A stretch of DNA of 64,000 bases from Haloarchaeobius sp. HME9146. GTDB taxonomy: Archaea; Halobacteriota; Halobacteria; Halobacteriales; Natrialbaceae. Below the pieces are notes generated by a model, which worked only from the letters and a program-made list of their open reading frames with translations, was not told the DNA's origin and did no database searches. Location: contig NZ_JAODVR010000002.1 in the NCBI RefSeq assembly GCF_025399835.1, forward strand, positions 558,001 through 622,000. Direction: 5' to 3'. The position numbers were made by a program, and so were the translations under genes. The stretch's first letter is position 1. Every line of letters starts with the position of its first letter. Positions 38,669 to 48,489 of the stretch are shown in pieces.

Positions 38669-39331
38669 TCAGTCCATCCCGTCCACGGCGTCGAGATAGT
38701 CTTCCAGCAGCCGGGGGAAGTCCCGGCCCTGCAGGTACCGCAACCCGAAGTCGTCGGCCCAGTTGATGATGCCCTGGTCCTCCGTGACCACGCCGGCGTC
38801 GAGTTCCCGGGCCAGCACCAGCAGATCGAGGTCCTCGCGCGAATCCAGCACCCCTTGCCGGAGCGTCTTCCGGTACTCGTCGCGCAGGTCCGAGATGACG
38901 TAGTCTATCTCGGTCATCGTGTCGTCGGCGTCGTCTCCACGGTCGACGCGCGTCTCCTCGGCCTTCCGGACCGCCTTCTCCGACACCCGGAGGCCGCGGT
39001 TCACCCGGTCGGTCATCTCGCCGATGAAGCCATACACCAGGTCGGCGGGGATCATGACCTCCAGTCTGGCGGGCGCTTTCTTGATTATCCACGTGTTCAG
39101 ACTGGCCAGCACGTCGTCGGAGGTGTCCCGGTTCTCCAGCATGGTCACCAGCTCCTGGTAGGTCGATGGTGGCATGTAACACGAGATGTTGAGTTCGAGC
39201 TTCGCCCGCGAGATGAGCGTCAACACCCGCACGAGAGTATCCTCGAGGTCCTCGCCGTCGCGGCGTATCTCCTGGGTGAGAAAGGTCGAGGTGTCCACGA
39301 CGAACCGCTGCTTGAGGGGGTGTGGAGACAT
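38669..39331 (-). CDS. RNA ligase partner protein (PIN-like domain)
   Basis: 220 aa. Begins [19 protein letters not shown] (PIN-type first Asp), has [20 protein letters not shown], a long charged helix ([20 protein letters not shown]) and the acidic pocket [21 protein letters not shown] with [10 protein letters not shown]. This is the archaeal family encoded with the Rnl3-type RNA ligase; a nuclease or RNA-binding role is inferred from the fold. ATG 39331 begins at the usual N-terminus; the open frame beyond it is not coding. Here the ligase lies 2.4 kb away, beyond an amidohydrolase gene. Confidence 0.88.
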   Translation of the reverse strand: MSPHPLKQRFVVDTSTFLTQEIRRDGEDLEDTLVRVLTLISRAKLELNISCYMPPSTYQELVTMLENRDTSDDVLASLNTWIIKKAPARLEVMIPADLVYGFIGEMTDRVNRGLRVSEKAVRKAEETRVDRGDDADDTMTEIDYVISDLRDEYRKTLRQGVLDSREDLDLLVLARELDAGVVTEDQGIINWADDFGLRYLQGRDFPRLLEDYLDAVDGMD

Positions 39332-39712
39332 GGTAGAGATTGGTGCCCAGTGAAGATATAGCTCAAGGCCTCTGTTGAATATCTTCGCCACTGGTGTTTT
39401 TCGACGTGTGCTGAATACGGGGCACGACTCGGGGATGAAAACTGACGTGCCAGGGATTGGCTGGTTCGATTGATTCACAGGGCTGGGTCCATCGAACAGA
39501 TCTCTGCCCGGATGACGCCTTTTTCTTGGCCAGTACTTCGACCTCGGCCTGGTAGAGGGACGACGGAACGAGAACTTTTCGTCTGTTTGTCGGGCACGCT
39601 CTCGTGGGCAACAGCGACAGCCCACAGCATCCCGATAGCTCTGGCAATCGGTACTGGGAATCTCAAGAGCCAGTCCATGCGTTTCTGGCCCGTAACTACC
39701 GCGGAGATACCG
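39332..39712. other. 381-bp intergenic region
   Basis: Divergent promoter space between the RNA ligase partner (-) and the second amidohydrolase (+). Short AT-rich patches occur (for example around 39356-39382 and 39520-39535); no ORF, repeat or RNA recognised. Confidence 0.5.
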
Positions 39713-41536
39713 ATGTCGAATCCAGCTTCTCACGAGGGGGGACCGAACCGGACCAACGGTGCGCCGACAGGGCTCGGGTCGTGGACTCGCCGAACCGTCC
39801 TGGCCGGCCTCGGCGCGACCGGCCTCGCCGCCGGGTTCGGTCGCGCCCGGGCCGCCTCGCACGACGACACCGCGACTACACAGACGTATGACCTCATCAT
39901 CACGGGCGGGCGTGTCCTCGACCCGGAGTCGATGCTCGACGCGGTTCGCAACGTCGGTGTGAAAGACGGTCGCATCACCGCCATCACCAAGGCGGACATC
40001 GAGGGGGACCGTACCATCGACGCGACCGGTCTCGTGGTCGCACCGGGGTTCATCGATACGCACTTCCACGCGGTCGACCCGTTCGCGACCAAACTGGCAC
40101 TCCGTGACGGGGTCACCACGGGAATGGACCTCGAACTCGGTATCCTCCATACCAGCGACTGGTACGACGAGAAAGCGACGACCGGCTGGCAGGTTAATTA
40201 CGGCGCAACCGCTGGCCTGAGTCTCTGCCGGATGACCGTCCACGACCCAGAGGTGACGATAGACGAGCCGCTGGACTTCTCCAAACATCAGGAGTACGTC
40301 AACAAGGCTGCTGCAGATGGTGTGGCGGGCTGGTCGACGACCCGGAGCGACATCGACCAGATGAACCAGGTCATGCGGCAGCTGGACGAGGAACTTCGCC
40401 AGGGGGCGCTCGGTGTCGGCATTCTCGCCGCCTACATGGCTCGCGGACTGACGAGTTACGAGCTGTTCGAGGCCCAGCGAACTGCTGCCCGCTACGGCCG
40501 GCTCGCGTCCGTCCACACCCGCTTCCACGGGCAGGGGTTGACACCGACCGAGGCGACTCTCGGGACAAACGAGGTCCTGATGAACGCCACCCTGCTCGAT
40601 GCCCCGCTCATCGTGGCCCACGACAACGATTACGGGTGGTGGGAGACCGAAGAGAAGTTGCAACTGGCCCGTGCGAAAGGCTACAACGTGTGGGGAGAGT
40701 ACTACCCGTACATCGCTGGTTCGACGTTCGTTAGCGCCGAATTCCTCCGTCCAGAGATATTCGAGGACAAGCTCGGGTTCACGTACGAAGAATCCATCTA
40801 TGACCCCCAGACTGACAGGTTCCTCGACAGGGAGGGCTACCAGGCGCTCGTCGAGAACGACCCCGGACAGGTCATCGTCTTGTTCAACCCACAGCGAAAG
40901 AAGTGGCTTCCGTACTGGCTGCGGATTCCACAGATGACCGTCGGCTCGGACGCGATGTTAGGGGTCGGTACGGATGGAAATCTGCTCTCGTGGGATGCTG
41001 ACTACACCGAGTACGCAGGTCATCCCCGCACTGCAGGCTCGATGGCGAAGACGCTCCGGCTCGCCCGCGAAATGGAGGTGCCATTGCTGTTCACGCTCTC
41101 CCAGTTGAGTTACTGGTCGGCGAAACACCTCGGGGATGCCGGCCTGGAAGCGATGCAAGAACGGGGCCGCGTTCAGGTCGGAAAAATCGCGGACCTGACG
41201 CTGTTCGACCCGGAGACGGTGACCGACAACGCGACGTACAAGGCCGGTGAGAACGGTGTTCCGTCGACGGGTATCCCCTACGTCATCGTCGACGGGACCG
41301 TGGTCGTCGACGACTCCGAAGTCCTCGACGTGAAACCCGGTCAGCCGATCCGGTACCCGGTCGAGACCGCACCCCGCTTCGAGTCCCTGAGCGAGCGCAA
41401 GTGGATCCAGTCGCACACCATCATGGCGAAATCGATCCCGCACTTCGACGACACGGGCGCGGGAAGCGTGCTCGAGGACACTGACAGCCACACCACCGCA
41501 GACCCGTCCGACGAGGAGACAGATCGAGACCAGTAG
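39713..41536 (+). CDS. Tat-exported D-aminoacylase-like amidohydrolase
   Basis: 607 aa. Twin-arginine signal [20 protein letters not shown] ending ARAAS. The amidohydrolase core has [37 protein letters not shown] (HxH), [28 protein letters not shown] and [14 protein letters not shown] followed by [16 protein letters not shown], a closing typical of the D-aminoacylase/N-acyl-D-amino-acid deacylase group. The C-terminal ~40 residues are acidic. ATG 39713 is followed directly by a Tat-type N-region; an upstream Met would also fit. It probably acts at the cell surface. Confidence 0.9.
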   Translation: MSNPASHEGGPNRTNGAPTGLGSWTRRTVLAGLGATGLAAGFGRARAASHDDTATTQTYDLIITGGRVLDPESMLDAVRNVGVKDGRITAITKADIEGDRTIDATGLVVAPGFIDTHFHAVDPFATKLALRDGVTTGMDLELGILHTSDWYDEKATTGWQVNYGATAGLSLCRMTVHDPEVTIDEPLDFSKHQEYVNKAAADGVAGWSTTRSDIDQMNQVMRQLDEELRQGALGVGILAAYMARGLTSYELFEAQRTAARYGRLASVHTRFHGQGLTPTEATLGTNEVLMNATLLDAPLIVAHDNDYGWWETEEKLQLARAKGYNVWGEYYPYIAGSTFVSAEFLRPEIFEDKLGFTYEESIYDPQTDRFLDREGYQALVENDPGQVIVLFNPQRKKWLPYWLRIPQMTVGSDAMLGVGTDGNLLSWDADYTEYAGHPRTAGSMAKTLRLAREMEVPLLFTLSQLSYWSAKHLGDAGLEAMQERGRVQVGKIADLTLFDPETVTDNATYKAGENGVPSTGIPYVIVDGTVVVDDSEVLDVKPGQPIRYPVETAPRFESLSERKWIQSHTIMAKSIPHFDDTGAGSVLEDTDSHTTADPSDEETDRDQ

Positions 41537-41760
41537 GGTCCGGTTACTCGATCGGCAGACCGTGTTTTCGACCGAACCGGTCTGTGTCAGAGACGCCATG
41601 ACCGACTCGCAGTCTCGGTCCGTCGGCGCACTCAGCGAACAGTCGCCGAGACGACCGAGCGTCGAGTGCTGACTGCACCCTCTATTCAGCACGTCATTCC
41701 CTCAACCGCTGAGGAACTCGACAGAGCCATCTCAAGCCGTTTCGGCCCCTACCCTAGCTG

Positions 41761-42870
41761 ATGGAGTACGTCGCCGAACTCGGAATCTCTCGGGAGGACT
41801 TCGAGGCGGTCGCCGACCGGTTCACCCAGCGCACGTTCCGCTGTCGGGGATACCACCACCTGCGCCAGCGGACGAACGTGTTCCCGACCGGGACCGCCAT
41901 CGTCGACGGGGCCGTCGTCCGCGGGTTCCCGAGCATTCCGCGGACCCTCCAGCTCGCCGAAGGGGTACACAAACACTTCGACGGCCGGTTCGTCGCCGAG
42001 GAGAAGCTGAACGGCTACAACGTCCGGGTGGTTCGACTGCCCGACGGCGAGATTCTCGGGTTCACCCGGAGTGGGGTCGTCTGCCCGTTCACGACCTCGG
42101 TCGTGCGCCGAGACCTCTCGCTCGATGATTTCTTCGACGCGAACCCGGAGACGATGCTCTGTGGCGAGATGGTCGGCCCGGAGAACCCCTACACGACGTG
42201 TGCCTACCCCGAGGTCGACTCTATCGGCTTCTTCGCGTTCGACGTGCGCGACCGGGCGACGGGCGCTCCGTTCCCCGTCGATGCCCGCAACCAGTGCTGT
42301 GACCGGTTCGACATCCCGCAGGTTCCGTCGTTCGGCCGGTTCGACCCCGACGACGTCTCCGACCTGCGGACCGTCATCGCGGACCTCGACGCGGAGGGAC
42401 GCGAGGGTGTCGTCATGAAGTCGAGTGACGGCGAGCGACTGCTGAAGTACACCACCTCGGCGGCCAACCAGGGCAACCTCAGCTACGGCTTCCAGTACCC
42501 CTTCGACTACGGGAAGGAGTACGTTTTCCCCCGGGTGTTGCGCGAGGCCTTCATGGCGGTCGAGCAGGACGATGACGAAAAGACGCGCGGCGAGCGCGAG
42601 CACGCCGTCGGTGAAGCGATTCTGGGACCATTCATCGAGGCCATCCGGGCGGTCGAAGCCGGCGAGGTGCTCGCGGAAACCCACGTCGTCCGGGGCGACC
42701 CGATCGTCCTCGACGAACTGCTCGAACACCTCAGGAACCTCGGGCTCACCGTCACCATCGAGTCGGACCGGACCCGCGATGGGGAGCGACTCCTGGCGTT
42801 CTCGAAGCAGTACCGGTCGAGCACGGACTCGATTCTGGCGTACCTCGACGGGCAACCCTTCGGGGAGTGA
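41761..42870 (+). CDS. ATP-dependent RNA ligase, Rnl3 (Pab1020) family
   Basis: 369 aa. Nucleotidyltransferase motif I with the AMP-accepting Lys in EEKLNGYNVR (~residue 84), motif III IGFFAFDVRD, motif IV GREGVVMKSSDG and motif V LLKYTTSAANQ. The N-terminal ~80 residues (CRGYHHLRQRTNVFPTGTAI) and a C-terminal helical domain are typical of the archaeal family. It joins RNA ends and can circularise RNA in studied homologs. Its partner protein lies 2.4 kb upstream on the other strand. Confidence 0.93.
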   Translation: MEYVAELGISREDFEAVADRFTQRTFRCRGYHHLRQRTNVFPTGTAIVDGAVVRGFPSIPRTLQLAEGVHKHFDGRFVAEEKLNGYNVRVVRLPDGEILGFTRSGVVCPFTTSVVRRDLSLDDFFDANPETMLCGEMVGPENPYTTCAYPEVDSIGFFAFDVRDRATGAPFPVDARNQCCDRFDIPQVPSFGRFDPDDVSDLRTVIADLDAEGREGVVMKSSDGERLLKYTTSAANQGNLSYGFQYPFDYGKEYVFPRVLREAFMAVEQDDDEKTRGEREHAVGEAILGPFIEAIRAVEAGEVLAETHVVRGDPIVLDELLEHLRNLGLTVTIESDRTRDGERLLAFSKQYRSSTDSILAYLDGQPFGE

Positions 42871-43011
42871 GTTCCGGCGTTCGCTCAGTCGACGAGTTCC
42901 AGGAGGTTCCCGTCGAGGGCGGGGTTGCTGACACCCGATGTTCGGTTCGACCGCCGTGTCGGGTTCCGTGACGCACAACGCTTTCTGTGTCTGGACCTGA
43001 CGACGAACTGA

Positions 43012-43440
43012 ATGAACGACGCACTCGACCGTCTTCTCGCTCGCCTCAAGCGACCGCTGCTGTACGTCATGGGGGTCCTGTACGTCTTCGCGGGCGTGAT
43101 GCACTTCGTCGTCCCGGATGTGTACGCCCAGATAGTGCCCCCGGTGCTCCCCGCCCCGCTGGCACTCGTCTACCTCTCGGGACTGGCCGAAATCGCACTC
43201 GGTGTCGGCGTCATGATTCCCAGAACGCGCCGGATGGCCGCCTGGGGGCTGGTGGCGCTGCTGGTCGCCATCTTCCCGGCGAACATCTACATGGCGACCA
43301 GCGACGTGGTCCTCGTGGGCGCACCAGCGGCGATCAGGGACCCGTCTACGTTTGGCCGGTGGGCGCGGCTTCCGTTCCAGGCGGTGCTCATCCTGTGGGC
43401 CTGGTGGTACACGCGCCCGATGCCCGACAGCCGTGACTGA
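43012..43440 (+). CDS. DoxX-family membrane protein
   Basis: 142 aa, four hydrophobic helices (LLYVMGVLYVFAGVMHFVVP; LALVYLSGLAEIALGVGVMI; AAWGLVALLVAIFPANIYMA; LPFQAVLILWAWWYTRP). The pattern FAGVMHF...SGLAEI...NIYMA is typical of DoxX-like proteins. The role is unclear, possibly redox-related. Converges on the CapA-type gene. Confidence 0.9.
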   Translation: MNDALDRLLARLKRPLLYVMGVLYVFAGVMHFVVPDVYAQIVPPVLPAPLALVYLSGLAEIALGVGVMIPRTRRMAAWGLVALLVAIFPANIYMATSDVVLVGAPAAIRDPSTFGRWARLPFQAVLILWAWWYTRPMPDSRD

Positions 43441-43445
43441 ACGGG

Positions 43446-44498
43446 TCAGTCGCCAGCCAGCTTCTTCCCCGCATCGGCCTCCACCGAGAGGTCGAGGACG
43501 AGGTCTTCCCCGTCGCGCCGGAAGTCCGTCCCGAAGCGGCTCGACAGCGTCTGCATCCGGTCGCGACTCCAGTTCGCGACCCGGGTGGGCGCGTGATTGA
43601 CCGCGAACTCGCCGATCTGGGTCGGCACCAGCCGTAAGCCGGTGATTTCGCCGTCGTCGACCTCGACCACGAACAGGAACCCCCGGTCGTTGTGCAGCCC
43701 TGGGTCGACCGCGTAGTCGTCGACGAAGTCACCGGTGTCGTACAGGATGAGACCGTCCCGGTAGCGCTCGACGCCGTGGAAGACGTGGGCGCTGTGGCCG
43801 AAGACGAGGTCGACGCCCTCGTCGACCAGCCAGTGCGCGAAGTGCTGGAACTGTCGAGGCGGGGCGGTCCGCATGTTCGGCCCCCAGTGGAGCGAGACGA
43901 CGAGCAGGTCCGGGTCGGCACGCCGGGCCGCGTGCAGCGCCTCGCTCACCACTTCCATGGTCTCAGACGGGACCTCCGGACCGTCGTCTATCTCGATGTA
44001 GGCGGTGCCGGGGTTGGCCTGGCTGGCGGCGAACTCGGGCGTGTTGTCGGTGAACGCGAGGAGGGCGACGGTACAATCGCCGGCGGTGACGACCGCCGGT
44101 GTCCGGGCCGAATCGACGGTTCGACCTGCGCCCGAGCAGGCGACGCCGATGGACGTGAGCGTGTCCAGCGTGTCGTAGAGGCCATCGACTCCGTAGTCGA
44201 GGACGTGGTTGTTGGCGAGGGATACCCAGTCCACCCCGGCGTGCCGGAGGGCCGGGGCAGCCCACTCCGGGTTCGCCCGGAAGTGGAACGGGTGGTAGGT
44301 CTCGGTCCAGGGCTCGCCGCCCGTCGAGAGACAACATTCGAGGTTGAGGAAGACGCCATCGCACGCCTGGAGCGTGGGGAGCATGTCGCCCCAGACCGCC
44401 GTCGCGTCGCGTGTCCACTGGTGTTCGTCTACGAGTCGACCGAGCATCGTGTCGCCGGCGAAGGCGAGGCGCTGTCCGTCCGGTCCCTCACCGTTCAC
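43446..44498 (-). CDS. CapA/PgsA-type metallophosphatase-fold protein
   Basis: 350 aa. Motifs of the CapA fold: LAFAGDTMLGRLVDE, GVFLNLECCLST, WVSLANNHVLDYGVDGLYDTL, LLVVSLHWGPNM and LVFGHSAHVFHGVE. Its bacterial relatives act in poly-gamma-glutamate or capsule synthesis; several haloarchaea make polyglutamate, but no capBC genes are visible here. GTG 44498 is chosen: its GTGA overlaps the stop of the upstream gene, implying coupled translation. Confidence 0.88.
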   Translation of the reverse strand: MNGEGPDGQRLAFAGDTMLGRLVDEHQWTRDATAVWGDMLPTLQACDGVFLNLECCLSTGGEPWTETYHPFHFRANPEWAAPALRHAGVDWVSLANNHVLDYGVDGLYDTLDTLTSIGVACSGAGRTVDSARTPAVVTAGDCTVALLAFTDNTPEFAASQANPGTAYIEIDDGPEVPSETMEVVSEALHAARRADPDLLVVSLHWGPNMRTAPPRQFQHFAHWLVDEGVDLVFGHSAHVFHGVERYRDGLILYDTGDFVDDYAVDPGLHNDRGFLFVVEVDDGEITGLRLVPTQIGEFAVNHAPTRVANWSRDRMQTLSSRFGTDFRRDGEDLVLDLSVEADAGKKLAGD

Positions 44499-44806
44499 CC
44501 CAACCACCTGTCGAGGCGTCGTGCCGTCCCGGCCCGGGCGAACAGGACCGGTATCGGCCCCTCGGTCAGGCCCCACTCGTCGACCGACTCGGCCGGAACG
44601 GCCAGTGTCTCGGCCGGTGTGGCCGTGTCTGCCCAGACCCGGAGGTAACACCCCGGCAGGTGTGCAACCAGGTACGATGCCCCCATGTCGCCGGTGCTAT
44701 CGGCCGCAGCCGCGAACTCGGGCTCCCCGAGTGTGGGCCGTGACCCGACCGTCGGCAGGACCGACAGACGACCGACGACGAAACCAGAACTTAATTGTTC
44801 GAACAT
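44495..44806 (-). CDS. Small unknown protein translationally coupled to capA-like gene
   Basis: 103 aa. Contains GASYLVAHLPGCYLRVWAD and an acidic segment (VDEWGLTEGPIPV); no known domain. The stop overlaps the GTG start of the CapA-like gene (GTGA), so the two form an operon. Divergent from the MBL gene, with the promoters in the 91 bp between. Confidence 0.7.
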   Translation of the reverse strand: MFEQLSSGFVVGRLSVLPTVGSRPTLGEPEFAAAADSTGDMGASYLVAHLPGCYLRVWADTATPAETLAVPAESVDEWGLTEGPIPVLFARAGTARRLDRWLG

Positions 44807-44897
44807 GTCCCCTTTGTCAGAGATACGGGGGCATCCGATTTAGGTCGCACCCGCACGCCTCAAGGGGGTTATAGGTTCCCACCTCCAAGAGCCTGCC

Positions 44898-45764
44898 ATG
44901 ACAGGGGTCCATCCGGTCGCACCGGAGACGTACGCGGTCGACGCGCAGATGCTCGGGATGCCGGGGTCGATGTCGGTCTACGTCATCGATGCGGCGGAGC
45001 CAGTGATACTCGACTCCGGGCCTGCCACGGGCGCAGAACACGTCCTCGACGGGCTCGAGGAGTGCGGTGTCGACCCGAATGAGGTCGCCTACCTCGTCCA
45101 GACACACGTCCATCTCGACCACGCGGGTGCTGCCGGGACGCTCGCAGACGCCTGCCCCGACGCCGAGGTCGTGGTTCACGAACGCGGTGTGGAGTACCTC
45201 ACCGACGCCGAGAAGCTCTCGCGGCTGTACGAGAGTGCCCGGGAGGCGGTCGGAGACGACATCGCGTCCGGGTACGGCGAGCCGAGTCGTGTCCCGCGAG
45301 ACCGCTGTCGCGTCGTCTCGGGCGGGGAATCGCTGGACCTTGGCGACCGCCAGCTGGATCTCGTCCACGCACCGGGCCACGCCCCACACCAGATTTGCGC
45401 CCTCGATTCACGGACGGCGACGCTGTTCTCGGCGGATGCCGCAGGGATGTTCCTGTTCGACCAGCTCCTGCCGACCACACCGGCACCCGATTTCGACCTC
45501 CAGCAGAGCCTCGACACCATCGAGCGCCTCCGGGCACTCGACCCGGAGACCATCTGTTACGGGCACTTCGGGGCCCGTGAGGACTCCGGAGCGGCCCTCG
45601 AGGCGTACGCCGACCTGTTGCCGAGATGGGTCGCGGCTGTCGAGGCTGCCGTGGCGTCGACCGGCAGCGACGACGTGGACGCGGTGGTCGACGAACTGTC
45701 GGCCGACTGGCCGAGTCCGACTATCGAGCGGGACGTGGTCGGGGTCCTGGCGACCGACCGGTAG
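44898..45764 (+). CDS. MBL-fold metallohydrolase
   Basis: 288 aa. Metal motif THVHLDHAG (~residue 73), His in HAPGHAPHQI (~162), Asp in LFSADAAGMF (~180) and terminal His in CYGHFGA (~225). The overall pattern fits glyoxalase II/lactonase-like hydrolases. TTATAG at 44869-44874 gives a leaderless start. Confidence 0.92.
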   Translation: MTGVHPVAPETYAVDAQMLGMPGSMSVYVIDAAEPVILDSGPATGAEHVLDGLEECGVDPNEVAYLVQTHVHLDHAGAAGTLADACPDAEVVVHERGVEYLTDAEKLSRLYESAREAVGDDIASGYGEPSRVPRDRCRVVSGGESLDLGDRQLDLVHAPGHAPHQICALDSRTATLFSADAAGMFLFDQLLPTTPAPDFDLQQSLDTIERLRALDPETICYGHFGAREDSGAALEAYADLLPRWVAAVEAAVASTGSDDVDAVVDELSADWPSPTIERDVVGVLATDR

Positions 45765-46078
45765 GACATAGCGGTCGGCCGTCACGTCGGCCGACGAAGC
45801 TATCTTCCCTCGAAGACTAGGTCTACTGCCCTCGTTTTCTGGGGGTGCCGGGCGAGCGAAACTATGACCCCCCATGTTCCGGTCGTCCGGTTCTTACAGT
45901 ATCTATCCCCCCACCGAGCGGCCGCCAGTCCGCCCTCCGGTCTCGCCCGCGGTCGCCGCTGTCGCCGGCGTAGACTTCTCGCCCGGACCGCCCTGTCGCT
46001 GTGAATCCTCGTGCCGACAGCACGGCGAAAGCGAGTGACGCCGGTTAGCCCAAGTACGTACACCGCTTTCTATTCGGT
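45765..46078. other. 314-bp intergenic region
   Basis: No convincing ORF. A TATA-like TTACAGTATCTATC at 45894-45907 could start a transcript toward the DHH gene with a ~150-nt leader. Nothing else is recognised. Confidence 0.45.
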
Positions 46079-47026
46079 ATGGGGGAGACGTTCGGCTCGC
46101 CTTCGGCACTGGTCCAGTTCCTGCCACCGGATGGCCCGACGCTCGTCGTCTGTCACCGACACGCAGACCTGGACGCGATCGGGTCCGCTCTGGCGCTCGC
46201 CGAGTTCCTCCCCGACGTGACCGTCTGCGCCCCGGGTGGCATCGGTATGCAGGCGAAGCCGCTCGCCCGGGGGACGGTCGAACGGGCCGACCCGGCTGAA
46301 TTCGCGCTCACCATCGTCGTCGACGCGGCCGAATCTCGACGAGTGGAACCCATCGACCTCGACCGGGCGGGCACCCTCATCGTCATCGACCATCACGAAC
46401 CCGGCGACCTGCTCGACCGTGCCGACGCGGCGCTGGTGGTCCCCGAGGCGGGAGCGACCGCGGAACTGGTCTACAAACTCGCCGGGGAGGCCGGCTGGGA
46501 CGTCTCAGAGACCGCCGCGTACTACCTGCTCGCGGGTATCATGGGCGACACCAAGCGGCTCGCGTTCGCCGAACCGGCGACGTTCGACGTGGTGGTCGAC
46601 CTCCTGCCACTGGCCGGCGACCGGGCCCACGAGTTGCCGGCGGTTCTGGGCCCGACCTGGCGCGAAGGCGAGCGTGTCGCCTGCCTCAGGGCGATGCAGC
46701 GACTCGACCTCTTTCGCAGTGACGACCTCGTCGCCGCCGTGACACACGTCGGGAGCTACGCCAGCACCGCCGCCTCGGCCATCGTCGACGCCGGTGCCGA
46801 CCTCGCTGTGGTCCTCTCGGGCCGCGACTTCGGCACTCGCGTCGCCGTCAGGACGAACGGGTCGGTCCACGTCGATACGGTGCTCGACCCGCTGCTCGCC
46901 GTCTTCGACGGGTCGGGCGGCGGCCACGACGACGCTGGTGTCGCGAATCTCCATGCAGAACGCGACGTGATTCGTACCAGACTCGACGAGGTGCTCCGGG
47001 CGAGTCTCGGGTTCGAGCCGTACTGA
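46079..47026 (+). CDS. DHH-family phosphoesterase
   Basis: 315 aa. DHH motifs: VVCHRHADLDAIGSALA (DxD), LTIVVDAAE, LIVIDHHEPGD (DHH), IMGDTKRLAF, and the DHHA1 closing GGGHDDAG. Related to NrnA/RecJ-like enzymes that degrade nanoRNA or cyclic dinucleotides; the substrate is not clear. ATG 46079 is the first Met of the frame. Confidence 0.93.
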   Translation: MGETFGSPSALVQFLPPDGPTLVVCHRHADLDAIGSALALAEFLPDVTVCAPGGIGMQAKPLARGTVERADPAEFALTIVVDAAESRRVEPIDLDRAGTLIVIDHHEPGDLLDRADAALVVPEAGATAELVYKLAGEAGWDVSETAAYYLLAGIMGDTKRLAFAEPATFDVVVDLLPLAGDRAHELPAVLGPTWREGERVACLRAMQRLDLFRSDDLVAAVTHVGSYASTAASAIVDAGADLAVVLSGRDFGTRVAVRTNGSVHVDTVLDPLLAVFDGSGGGHDDAGVANLHAERDVIRTRLDEVLRASLGFEPY

Positions 47027-47107
47027 GTGCTTGCTGGACCGGAGACGAGTCGCAGCACCCGGGAACGAGGGGTGGTATTTATCAGTTCAGTCAGTGTCAT
47101 ATCTAGT

Positions 47108-47542
47108 ATGGCAGACACCATACTGGTTCCCTACGACGAGTCTCCGCAGTCCGTGGATGCCCTTCGTCACGCACTGGAGAAACACCCCGACGATGACCTC
47201 GTGCTCGTGCACGTCATCGACCTGATGGATGCCGGGTTCAGCACCCCCATCGACGGCACGCTCCCCGGCTTCTGGGAGGAGTGGTACGAGGGCCAACAAC
47301 AGGCAAGTGAGCGACTGTTCGAGGACGCACAGGCCATCGCCGACGAGTTCGACGTTACCCTGTCGTCCGAGACGGTCGTCGGCCGCCCCTCGCGGACCAT
47401 CAACGACTACGCAGAGGAACACGACGTGGACCACATCATCATGGGGAGCCACGGGCGAACCGGCGTCAGTCGGGTCCTCCTCGGGAGCGTGGCCGAGGCT
47501 GTCGTGCGACGAGCACCCTGCCCCGTCACCATCGTCCGCTGA
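47108..47542 (+). CDS. Universal stress protein (UspA)
   Basis: 144 aa single domain: ILVPYDESPQSVDALRHALE, VHVIDLMDAG, and the nucleotide-binding GSHGRTGVSRVLLGSVAEAV followed by APCPVTIVR. TATTTATC at 47076-47083 gives a leaderless start. Overlaps the next gene by one base. Confidence 0.93.
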   Translation: MADTILVPYDESPQSVDALRHALEKHPDDDLVLVHVIDLMDAGFSTPIDGTLPGFWEEWYEGQQQASERLFEDAQAIADEFDVTLSSETVVGRPSRTINDYAEEHDVDHIIMGSHGRTGVSRVLLGSVAEAVVRRAPCPVTIVR

Positions 47543-48000
47543 TGTTCGCGATTCGCGGCGACTGGGACCACGAGGCGGCTGCCGAGTTCCTCACGGAGAC
47601 GACGGTCCCGGTTCGCCTATCCTGTCACACGCCGGGTGGCAACCTCTGGATGCTCTCGCTGTGGTACGAGTACGACCCCGCGACGGGTGCGTTCCGCTGT
47701 GCGACGGCAGCCTCGGCCGAGGTGGTCCGGTACCTCGAAGCCGACGACACGGTCGCGTTCGAGATATCGACCAACGACGTGCCGTACCGTGGTGTCCGCG
47801 GCCAGGGAACCGCCAGTATCGCTCCGGACGAGAACAAGGAGGTGCTTCGGCGCTTGCTGACGCGCTACCTCGGGGGAACCGACTCCGGACTCGCGAAGTC
47901 GCTCCTCTCGCCCGACCGCGAGGAGGTCTGCATCACCATCTCCATCGACCGCGCCTACACCTGGGACTTCAGCGACCGGATGGGCGACGGGTCGAAGTAA
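47542..48000 (+). CDS. Pyridoxamine 5'-phosphate oxidase-like flavin-binding protein
   Basis: 152 aa split-barrel protein: EFLTETTVPVRLSCHTPGGN, LWMLSLWYEYDPATGAF, YLEADDTVAFEISTND and YRGVRGQGTASI. Probably binds FMN or F420. Start codon overlaps the usp stop (TGATG), so the pair is co-translated. Confidence 0.88.
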   Translation: MFAIRGDWDHEAAAEFLTETTVPVRLSCHTPGGNLWMLSLWYEYDPATGAFRCATAASAEVVRYLEADDTVAFEISTNDVPYRGVRGQGTASIAPDENKEVLRRLLTRYLGGTDSGLAKSLLSPDREEVCITISIDRAYTWDFSDRMGDGSK

Positions 48001-48489
48001 CGCGAAAGGGGTCCTGACTGGTGGCCTGTTTCGAGTAGACCGACAGGAGGTACGCTATTCTCTCGGCTGATGGAGGCGCTATATCGAGGGCCAGCATGAC
48101 CGATCCAGCGGTTGTCACCGGTGAGAGCCCCGCAAGACTCTCGCCACACCGCTCTCCAGCCCTGTTCGACCGATTCGAGGGCCTCGTCACCTGCGAACCG
48201 ACCCATGAGGAAACGCGCGGCGTGGTCGCCCTGTTCACCGGAAACGTGGTGTCCGCGGTGCCCGGGTGTGGACCCGAGGCCGTGACCCGTGCGTCGAGCG
48301 CGAACCGACCTCGCCCAGTTCGAGAGCGGGAAGTCGAAAACTCACGCCTGCGGAGAGGTCGTTCCCTCCCTCCGGTGGAGAGGACACCCTGCCAGCGGCA
48401 GTTCCCTGACTACGAAAGGCAGAACTATATGTGGAATGTCTATTCTGTTCCGATACTCCTATCGAGAAGTAATTGTGTCGGAATATCGA
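48001..48489. other. 489-bp intergenic region with orphan TATA and ORB-like site
   Basis: Convergent 3' ends flank it, so no promoter is needed, yet GCTATATCG (48076-48084) looks like a TATA element reading rightward and would start RNA near 48107. An ORB-like sequence is at 48232-48252. No ORF here has convincing protein features. Confidence 0.5.
48232..48252 (+). repeat. Isolated ORB-like sequence
   Basis: TGTTCACCGGAAACGTGGTG plus T: full core and tail of the origin repeats, one copy, 47 kb from the origin. May bind the same Orc1 protein. Confidence 0.6.

Noticed and set aside
39332-40663. Extension of the RNA ligase partner gene upstream of 39331
   Set aside because: Overlaps the opposite-strand amidohydrolase and gives a low-complexity translation; the PIN fold begins right after Met 39331.
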